Positions 55,801-64,000 of a stretch of DNA of 64,000 bases are shown in pieces. The notes beneath the pieces were generated by a model. It made no database searches. It saw only the letters and a program-made list of their open reading frames with translations, and was not told where the DNA came from. The DNA comes from Homalodisca vitripennis (lineage: Eukaryota; Arthropoda; Insecta; Hemiptera; Cicadellidae). Made by a program: the position numbers and the translations under genes. The stretch spans positions 6,821,001-6,885,000 of the forward strand of contig NC_060214.1 in NCBI RefSeq assembly GCF_021130785.1, read 5' to 3'. Every line of letters starts with the position of its first letter. Within the stretch, counting starts at the first letter, position 1.

Positions 55801-56963
55801 ACCCAACCGAGATTATATCACAACAAGTTTATCTTGTTTCCTTTCTTTTATAAATATGTAACTTTCATTCCACATCCTTCAATTTGATGTGTTTAAAAAT
55901 CACTTTGGTATGTTTACAAACTACATGTCAAAAAGTGCTATGGCGTGTCATATGCATCTTCGAACTCAGTATTGCACATACATAGCAAAATTTTAAATCT
56001 GTAAGACAGACAGATATGTAGTCGTAAAGAAATTAAATTTGTAATCCCCTCAAGAGGTAAAGCTTCGCTAACACTCAGCCAATAATGCACATTTTATATT
56101 AAAGGCTACATCAACCATTAAACCGAAGAAAACCGAAGAAACTGTATTAGGAAACTACAGATTCATTGCGTCAGTTTACTTTTCTTGGCAGAGACTCTTT
56201 CACATATAGTTCATATCGGCGGATACGGTATTGTATCAAGAATATACTTTTATGGAGCAGGAACCACAGTTGACAAACTCTATAGCAGTTTTGTCTAAAA
56301 TTACGCGAATCTTAACGCTCGATACTCATAATTAAACGTGTTGGCAAATATTTGGATCAAGGAAATATTTTTTTACTAATTTCAAATAGTCTGTTGGTGG
56401 AGTACTTGGAACATTCTTAACAAAATTTTCCTCACCACCACAAAGAACAGTGAAATTACACATTTCAAAATGGTATATATATGTTTATGAGAATATAATT
56501 ATGAATATGGATATATTATTACGAGTATTTCATAAAATCTGGGTAGCTTTTTACACATATATTTTTTCTCATATGTTCTTGTTGCCAATCAATGTTATCT
56601 AAAAGACTAGTGTAACAGTATTGGTTAACGTTCAGCTAAATCCAATAATAAAATACAAAATGATTTATTTTCTGTTTCTTTGTAAAAATGAGAATCTTGA
56701 TAACTCTTGCTCAATTCATTCATACTAGTGATTTCAATATCATCTATAATAATTAAACAATTTGAAAGGATAATAAAAAGGATTTAGCAAAATATTTGCT
56801 AATTTGGTAAATAGCTTACTGAACGTGCTTTTCGGTAGTCACATGTGTCTCTACTCGTGGAAATAACAAGTGACAAATGTAACTGATTCGGACAAAAACC
56901 GTCATCTATGAATGAGAACTATATATGCGGTCAGCATTTTCGGTGAAGATAACGCAACTCTCT
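52860..56963. other. 4.1 kb of AT-rich intergenic DNA
   Basis: No gene or sizeable repeat was recognised. Minor items are a CG/CA-alternating stretch at 54655-54680 (GGACGCGCGCACGCACACAC), frames at 54585-55290 without domains, and a minus-strand piece of the GAGCGTTAGCG family at 55960-56080 (TGAGTGTTAGCGAAGCTTTA on that strand). Confidence 0.4.
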
Positions 56964-57556
56964 CTTGGATTAATAGAATACGAAGTAAACGGAACTATAA
57001 GGAACGATCTACGACTCTGTTTTGGTCCATAACCATTATCCAGTGATAACAATGTGACATTGTTGTTAGTTACACCACCGTTGTGACTTGGATTAATAGA
57101 ATACGAAGTAAACGGAACTATAAGGAACGATCAACGACTCTGTTTTGGTCCATAACCATTATCCAGTGATGACAATGTGACATTGTTGTTAGTTACACCA
57201 CCGTTGTGACTTGGATTAATAGAATACGAAGTAAACGGAACTATAAGGAACGATCAACGACTCTGTTTTGGTCCATAACCATTATCCAGTGATAACAATG
57301 TGACATTGTTGTTAGTTACACCACCGTTGTGACTTGGATTAATAGAATACGAAGTAAACGGAACTATAAGGAACTATCTACGACTCTGTTTTGGTCCATA
57401 ACCATGATCCAGTGATAACAATGTGACATTGTTGTTAGTTACACCACCGTTGTGACTTGGATTAATAGAATACGAAGTAAACGGAACTATAAGGAACGAT
57501 CAACGACTCTGTTTTGGTCCATAACCATGATCCAGTGATGACAATGTGACATTGCT
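56964..57556. repeat. 123-bp tandem array, nearly five units
   Basis: CTTGGATTAATAGAATACGA recurs at 56964, 57087, 57210 and onward at exactly 123 bp. Units differ at only a few positions (GATCTACG/GATCAACG, CCATTATCC/CCATGATCC, GATAACAA/GATGACAA). 123 is a multiple of 3, but every frame has stops. A clean, recent array. Confidence 0.95.
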
Positions 57557-57817
57557 GTTTGCTAGAATAGGATTAATAATTAAGTTTACCTAATAAATTT
57601 AAGCTGATTGAAACAGTTTGAAACGTTTTTATTTCAAAGACTTCTTTTTTTATACATTTTTTGCAAATATTTTTTGGTTGTATAAATAATTAGTTTTTAT
57701 TAAAAACTATTTATTGGATGCTTATTAAATTTAAATTTAGGCATGTAATATAAGCAGGCATTTGTTTTACAATACCTTAAATGTAATGAATAAATTGTTT
57801 CAGAGCACATGCATAAT

Positions 57818-58460
57818 TGGCTGAGCTTTAGCGCAGCCTATTACTCGTAGGTCTGAAAACATTTATTTCTGCTTGTCCATCAGCACGATATTTCTAAAAC
57901 AAACTGAGTCATAGACTTGACATTTTGCACGAAGCGTCATTTGTATATGAGATATACTGAGTTCGATGATGGCTTACGTCACTATGGGATTAGGCGGAGC
58001 ATCGGCAAATATTTCTGCATTGGTGTTATGGTAACTATGATGGCACCAAGGAAATGATAAAATAAAAAAAATCGTTATAAAAGTCCACGCACCCTTAAAA
58101 AATTCAAACATGTAATACATTGACACATGTTGTTTAAATATAGTAAAAAACGAAATAACGGCTTACATTGTGGACGGTACGATTTAAACGCTGATATAAA
58201 ACCCAATTTAATAAACAAAACGCTGAACGTATTATGTGGCAAGATGTGCTGGAGACGGCAAGACATATAGACCTTAAATTTTGGATTAAAATGGTTTTTA
58301 CAAGAATGATTTCTATGAAGCGTAATTTTCGTGTCAACTTCTTTTTGTATGATTTTCTTTTATCTATCCGCAGAAAATATCAAGAACGAAATCAGCTTTA
58401 AATTTGAAATTTTGCATTTCAACCTCAGCAAAACCTGTTACGACACGTGGTGTAGCGTAT
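57818..58460. repeat. GAGCGTTAGCG dispersed family, copy 2
   Basis: It starts CTGAGCTTTAGCGCAGCCTA and follows the same order of conserved blocks as 45326-46061: GACTTGACATTTTGCACGAA, TGAGTTCGATGATGG, GCATTGGTGTTATGGTAACT, TTATGTGGCAAGATGT, GACCTTAAATTTTGGAT, CTATCCGCAGAAAATATCAA, and CAACCTCAGCAAAACCTG at its end. The conserved words flank ~100 bp that do not align. Short open frames inside are not genes. Confidence 0.55.
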
Positions 58461-59371
58461 TTTTACCTTTTTCCTATAACCACCGATATTTACGATCTAA
58501 AAATGTAAATTACTCAGGTTTTTTAGATGACCAAACTCCCTTAGAAAATTTCTTGTCGAGTCAGAAGACAATTCCATGGGATTCAAAATCACTATTCGTT
58601 ATTCAATTCAGTGTTATTTAATACGCCCAGCAATAATACTGTACAGAAAACTTCAAAGAAAATTTGTAAGGCTATATCGATTAATATTTTATTTTTTCTA
58701 CGCAAAATATTTAATAGCAGGCTGTGGTAAAACGACTTTGAGTTTTTCCTAAGAACAATCATAAATGATGCTCGTGTAGTTTTATACTTACATTTTTTTA
58801 TACTAACGTAATCATTTAAAGACCTATTCAAACTGCTATCTCTTTAAGCGTCCAAAAGATGTTTATTTTTTTCTAGAAGAACACGTATAAAGAGTTTGAG
58901 ATTTTTTCTGAACAGCCTTTAAAGTTTATTTTACCCAGAAATACTACAACCCCTATTACGCTATTCAATTCTTTTTATTGCATAAGGTACACAGAAGTAC
59001 ATCGCAATCGTCAATATATAATAAATCTAAACTTAATTATAAAAGTGCTATCAACAAAATCAAATTGAATAGTAGTAAAAAGAAAAAAATACTATCATAC
59101 AAAATAAAGGTGTAAAAATGCAACAATTTAAACACTTATCTCATTCGTCCACAATCAAAATTGCCGCCAGGACATTGTGCCCTTAAGAAGAATCTATAAT
59201 ATAGATTTGACATGCAGATTAAATACGATAAGGAGAAAATATATGCAGTTGTGTTCTGCTTACGATATACGATATGCATTAAATAATACTGCCCACAAAT
59301 AGTGAATAGTGTATTTATATAGCAAAACCTGACCTATAATACATTGATGACTCTAGATTAATTTTAAATTA
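58461..59371. other. AT-rich intergenic DNA, nothing recognised
   Basis: Overlapping short frames (58331-58621 plus, 58592-58831 minus) have no domain. Confidence 0.4.
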
Positions 59372-59632
59372 TGACTAATAACTCATACATTTTGACAAAT
59401 AAAATGCTCCACTCTAAACAGTAGAGTAGCGCGTTATAAACCAGACGCACAAGGCCCGCTATCTGTGGAGAGCACAGGTAACTAACTTACGACAGTGAAC
59501 AAATAAACACACATTGTAATACTGCCAGTCGCGCACATGCTGCTTGCACTATCATCGCCGCTCTGAGTTGTGTTAAGCCCATAGCTGTTTCAGCTGATTT
59601 TCATTCATAGCACGCCATAATTCTTTAGTTTA
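59372..59632 (+). repeat. Block A, second copy
   Basis: The core 59411-59576 equals 49434-49602 apart from a 3-base gap. Downstream CATAGCTGTTTCAGCTGATT still aligns with CATAGCTGCTTCAGCTGATT at 49606. Same orientation as the first copy, ~10.0 kb away. Confidence 0.6.
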
Positions 59633-59929
59633 TTTAACATAAAATTTTTTAGTAAAACTAAATCAAAATGTTTAGTCATTTTTTAAATATGCTCACAAGA
59701 TTATTATTAGATATAAATGACATTTTCTAAATGATTTTTTGGTGAATATTAACGGTTTTATCAATTTGTACAACACAAAGAGGATCATGAAATGATCATT
59801 GAAACATAGCTTTTATAATTATTAATTAGAATACCTTGGAGACTATCACTCACTCACTCTCTTGCATGCTCTTTTAAATACAACTTGCCCCTGTTATTGG
59901 ACAAAGAATCTTCAATGTATGTCTGAAAT

Positions 59930-60385
59930 AAGTACAAGGAGGGGTACATCCTCATTATCCATCCCGATTCATAGAACAACTACTTTTAAAAGTCGTTTAC
60001 AGTTTCTGCCTGTCGATTGTGGAATGCTTTACCTGTAAACATAAGCGCGCTCGCTTTGGGACGGAGGTCAGGGCCTTGATGCTGGGGGCTCAGGGGGTAT
60101 AGCAGTTGGCGGCTTTGGAGTGTAGTACTTGGAGCAATGGAATGCAAGTTGAATGAATAATTCGAGCGTGGCTTATAATAGTAATGTAAAAATGTATACA
60201 GTTACATTAATTATCGATGCTTGTTTTTTATGCCAAGGTTCATTTCATTTATAATTTTAAATAAATGGATTTATGTTTAGTTATAGATGTATATATGTTA
60301 GTTTAAATTTTTTATGAGGTTAAGTGTAGAGAAGAGTTTATAGAACTTCGCCTCCAGTAAAGACAATTTTCATTTCATTTCTACG
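59930..60385 (+). pseudogene. LINE ORF2 C-terminal end and 3' UTR
   Basis: RRGTSSLSIPIHRTTTFK, then after a one-base frameshift KSFTVSACRLWNALPVNI, is the usual ending of non-LTR retrotransposon ORF2 proteins (basic patch, F.v.a.rLWN.LP). The frame stops at about 60080. A ~300 bp 3' region follows, finishing GAACTTCGCCTCCAGTAAAG and a TTTCATTTCATTTC repeat. The reverse transcriptase domain is not present, so this is a 5'-truncated, dead copy. Confidence 0.7.
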
Positions 60386-60553
60386 TACCTATTATAATTA
60401 TTTATTTATTTTTTATACCAAAATACATACATTTTTAAAGGTATTATCTAGCAAGAAGTAGTTTGTTTACTTTCTGTTTAGTATTATTTTCCCCCCAACT
60501 CGTCATTGAAATGGATGGTCTCTAAAAGCCAACCATATTTGCCAGGAAATGTT
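60386..60553. other. AT-rich spacer
   Basis: Sequence between the LINE 3' end and block C, with nothing recognised. Confidence 0.5.
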
Positions 60554-60718
60554 TCAAACAAAAAGCGATCATTACTAAGCTGAACTCTCAAACCAAGACA
60601 TCTAACTCACAGTTTGGCGCCACAGTTGACTATATACATAACTTGGCTCTGCTGTCAACTGTTTTGCTCTCAAATCTGCGATCAATGCCATGATTACGAG
60701 TTGTGCTCCTTTCTACGT
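60554..60718 (-). repeat. Block C, second copy
   Basis: Positions 60554-60676 are the reverse complement of 52216-52338 with one mismatch. Similarity then decays (ATCAATGCCATGATTACGAG against ATCAATACTATGATTATGAG). It lies ~1.8 kb from block B's second copy; the first pair is ~0.9 kb apart. Confidence 0.6.
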
Positions 60719-62407
60719 CCGTTGTTTTGTTAATTTTATCCAGCTCTCATTTCCTTATTATTTTATAAGACTGCACTCTTGTACTGTTTTTCTTATATAC
60801 GGTATGTAATCAACGGTATATGTACCTGTGCTATATTTGTATGTTACAATGGATATCACACTTCTTACTAATAAATAATGTCTATTACTTGTACATTAAC
60901 TGATCATAACCGAAATTTTTCATTAGCGTAAAACCTTGAATTGTTCCTTGAATTTTCTCTATTTATGTCACACAATGAGTAGTGTTTAAAACTGTTTATG
61001 TGAAGATTACCTCCAGCTCACTGAATTGGCATTAATATCAAAGACATATATACTAATATACCGTGTATACTATTAAAAAAAAACATATTAGATTCCTTCT
61101 TGGGGTCAAAAAATACAAGATAGACAGGTAGTTGGAAAATATCCCTCGTCAAAATCTGTTTCCAATGGAAAATATTGAAAATAGTTTGTAAATGTTATTA
61201 AAAAAAAACTGAATCCCTGATAGTATCAACTTAAAAAAATAAAATTACTGTAAAAAATACGTTGTAGTAATTGTACGATTTTCTTATCACATTAATTAAT
61301 GTATTAAAATATTAACCTCAATGTCACACGAATAGTAATAAAATATTCCTAAAAAACAGAAGACAGGTTTATATTTTAGAAGTTATATTTATTTCAAGGA
61401 TCAGTATTTATTTCGGGTTTAGTTGGTACTTTTTCGTATTTGTAACTACGGCGCCATTGCAGAATTTAAATAAATATATTCAAAATAGAAGGACAGCTAA
61501 TATTACACGGTATAACAGAATATAAAGTATGGAGATAGAATAAAATTATAAAATTTGATAGTACAGCTGAAATAGAATTTTGAATATTGAATTAAAAATA
61601 AGATCAATAAAAATGTAACGTTATATAAATTAGACAATATGGTTTCCAAACAATAATAATTGCGTACAACAATTAATAATGACAAAAATTGGAAACAACA
61701 ATAATAAATATTTTGAATAATAATAACGTAACATATAAAAACCATTAAAATTATAACAATGAAATACAATTTATAATATTAATGATTGACTTATAACAAA
61801 AATTATCAATACAATTATTAATAAAATATAAACAGTTGAAAAATAATAACAGTTGATCTTAAGAACAGCATGCTATGTTGCGAAAATAACTAGAGTTTAC
61901 CTAACAATTAATCAATAGCGATAGAAACGTGCAAGAATTTTAATGAAACCTACGGAATGTAAAAATAACTAAGTAGGTCAAAGATGGTCAAAGCAGAACT
62001 CTTAAAGGAGGCGATGCCATCATAGAAGAAGCCAACATCCACTGAAATATTTTTAAGTCTTTGTACTCAGTTGATCGTGGAGTTCATATCGCAATTAGTG
62101 GCATGGTGTAGACGTCCAAACTGATCTTTTGATCTTGTGCTGGATGGTATATGAAGATTGATCACACTGAGGATTTCCGGAGAGTCAATAATAAATTAAA
62201 TCTTTTATAGAAACTTTATTAAAGGTTGCATACAATTTTTATAGGGTTATTAAATAAAATGTATCTCAATTAGGCAATATCGAAATTGCAGATCTTTGAA
62301 TGTAGGAGTTGTTTTACTTATAATTCAAAAGGATTAGGCAATTCAAAAGAGATTTATAAAAATTACGTACACCATTCATTTTATTGGTCATCAGTGACGA
62401 GCTAACC
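60719..62407. other. AT-rich intergenic DNA, nothing recognised
   Basis: The 88-codon minus frame at 61503-61769 is composed almost only of F, I, L, Y and V codons typical of AT-rich chance frames. Confidence 0.45.
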
Positions 62408-62800
62408 AGTATTGTAATCGATGAGGAATCATTAACAAACATTTCCCTAAAAAAATAAGCAGACGAAACGTAAACAGTGTAATTCCCAAACACCCATAAA
62501 ATAATGACATACCGATAAAAGGGAGCAGCGTTCGGAAGTCCATGCAAGCGGCTATTTATAACCGCATGAGCCCTTAGCTGCGGAGAGCGATAAGTGCCGG
62601 GCTTGTCTCATAACTCGGTGAGTTTACAACGGCGTTAATTTTTACACAGGTCGTAGTTTCATTAAGCTGTGACGTCACACCGTGATAGCACACGGACTGG
62701 TCACTGGCTGCTGACGTCATCACGGTCCTGAACTGATGACTGAACAATATTGTTACCGGCGGCATCGAACATTTGTTGTGGTTTGACGGACAATATTGTT
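62408..62800 (-). promoter_or_regulatory. Block B, second copy, inverted
   Basis: Reverse-complement twin of 51031-51434. The identical part is 62475-62765. On the minus strand it has the same CRE-type sites, TATAAATAG (near 62552-62560) and the same 63-codon frame (62574-62765). The two TATA boxes face each other across ~11.3 kb, so transcripts from both would converge. Confidence 0.5.
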
Positions 62801-63261
62801 TGACTACTATTCAGGTAGCATACATTATAGATCAGTTTGGTTTAATAATAATAATTGTAACGAATGGTGTAATGAAATCCAATATATATATTGCCAAAAT
62901 AAGTTCTTATCGGATGGCAAAAGTTTATATAAGCAAATAAAAATACCTTATTTTTCATAATATTCACATGAATCTCAGATTACAGTCAAAGTGAAATAAA
63001 CTAATTATCGGGTAAATGTTTGAAATAATAATAACTAAGCTGAAACGTTGAAATCAACTTTATTCGTTGAAAAAGTCGTAAAATTCACTTAGATTTTTTC
63101 AAAATAAATATTTTAAGGTAATAAATCTGAACATTACGTATATTAAATTCAATTTACCCTGGAGTGCTTGGAAATATTGTAATATTGAGAATTACAAATG
63201 TTTCCAATGTAAAATTTCTAAGATCAATAAATACACTGACTCAGCTGTAAACCTTCATATA
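62801..63261. other. AT-rich intergenic DNA
   Basis: Nothing recognised. AAGCTGAAACGTTGAAATCA at 63038 carries a GAAACGTTG word without partner boxes. Confidence 0.45.
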
Positions 63262-63400
63262 CAGGGTGTCCCATAATTAATTACCCAAATGTTACTAAGT
63301 TATGATGCAGGTCAAAACAAACATACATGTATTTTATTATGCCATACTGTAGTACTAACAGTCCTAACTTGTTTAGTTTTCTGTTTGTCTGGCTGTACGT
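63262..63400 (+). mobile_element. Mariner-type terminal sequence
   Basis: CAGGGTGTCCCATAATTAAT follows TA at 63260-63261. CAGGGTG next to TA is the terminus of the mariner-type elements at 42.5 and 27.5 kb. No partner end lies in the remaining ~700 bp, so the element either continues past the window or is truncated. The inner limit is a guess. Confidence 0.5.
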
Positions 63401-64000
63401 GTTCATTAGTAAATATTTTGTACCTACAAAATAGTTTGAGATATCAAGTTTAAACTTAAATGATCTTATTAGTGTACACTAATAAAAATATAAATGTTAA
63501 AAAATATTATAATTTTATGGAAACAAAGTCTAATGTCTAACTTTAAAATAAGTAGCTTTATAAAAACATAAAAAGAATAATAAAAATGGTCCTTTTTAAT
63601 ACAAACGTTTTAGTATTATGTCGAGTGTTCTACGATAAGTAATTAAAGAAATAATTAATATTTTTCAAATAAAGGTTTAGGTAAATATTAAATTACTTCT
63701 GCTTAAAAGTAGAGAATTAGGAATATATCCTTATCAGGTGCGTAAGGCATTGTGAAAGAAATGATTTCATTAAACAGCTGATAATAAATTAAGTGATAGC
63801 TAATTGTTGTGATGATTTGTTTATTAAATATTATCTTGAAACTAATATTGATTTTAATCCTTAACATCCACACATTGTGTTTTTTTTAATATTGGTGTCG
63901 TGTTTTAGTTGTGCTGTAATTATTACTTTGCACTGAAGATAGAACAATATTCAGAAGCGAAATACACGGATATTCACTGTGTATATGGATTGGCTGATGG
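63401..64000. other. AT-rich intergenic DNA to the window end
   Basis: No frame of note. ACTGAAGATAGAACAATATTCA followed by GAAGCGAAATAC at 63933-63963 (given as two pieces) faintly resembles the CTGANGA...GAAA layout but lacks the rest of the motif. Confidence 0.35.

Noticed and set aside
63933..63963. Another hammerhead-like motif near the window end
   Set aside because: CTGAAGA and GAAA are present, but the intervening bases pair poorly and the family flanks are absent.

Overview
This window looks like intergenic DNA from a large, AT-rich, repeat-rich animal genome, most likely an arthropod. An insect, possibly a hemipteran, is my best guess from the mix of repeats (a tRNA-type SINE, a 5S-like SINE, Helitrons with A/T insertion sites, Penelope-like ends, Tc1/mariner and Merlin-like DNA elements); the exact taxon is low confidence. 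I found no convincing intact host protein-coding gene, no rRNA and no functional tRNA. Nearly all open frames over 60 codons are chance frames in AT-rich DNA, frames inside tandem arrays, or decayed transposon coding sequence.

Layout. 1.8-8.7 kb: a ~400 bp MITE-like element whose right end has expanded into a ~76-copy, 86-bp satellite. 10-13.6 kb: a 5S-like SINE, an unclassified repeat pair and a 17-bp minisatellite. 14.5-17.9 kb: a non-autonomous Helitron and two related tandem arrays (75 and 85 bp). 19-27.5 kb: foldback elements, a decayed LINE (ORF1 and reverse transcriptase pieces), a 107-bp retro-insertion with a 16-bp target-site duplication, a poly-C tract and a mariner end. 29.7-30.8 kb: a ~180-bp satellite. 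33-36.4 kb: a tRNA-derived SINE, a ~410 bp foldback and a second Helitron. 38.4-43.9 kb: a LINE-like 3' end, a Merlin-like remnant and a mariner-type element with very long inverted ends. 45-47.6 kb: a duplicated segment around a 31-bp, ~38-copy array. 49.4-62.8 kb: three short blocks (A, B, C), each present twice and nearly or fully identical inside diverged flanks, plus 25-bp and 123-bp arrays and a LINE 3' end.

Two signals stand out. First, at least ten dispersed copies of a small RNA-like motif (CTGANGA, a variable stem, then GAAAC) show compensatory changes in the stem; it resembles the hammerhead ribozyme core carried by Penelope-like retroelements but is not canonical. Second, blocks A, B and C are preserved at about 98-100% identity (B is 291/291, in inverted orientation 11 kb apart) and B carries two CRE-like sites and a TATA box, which is compatible with duplicated regulatory DNA or with very young mobile elements. 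All identities and spacings were counted by eye.
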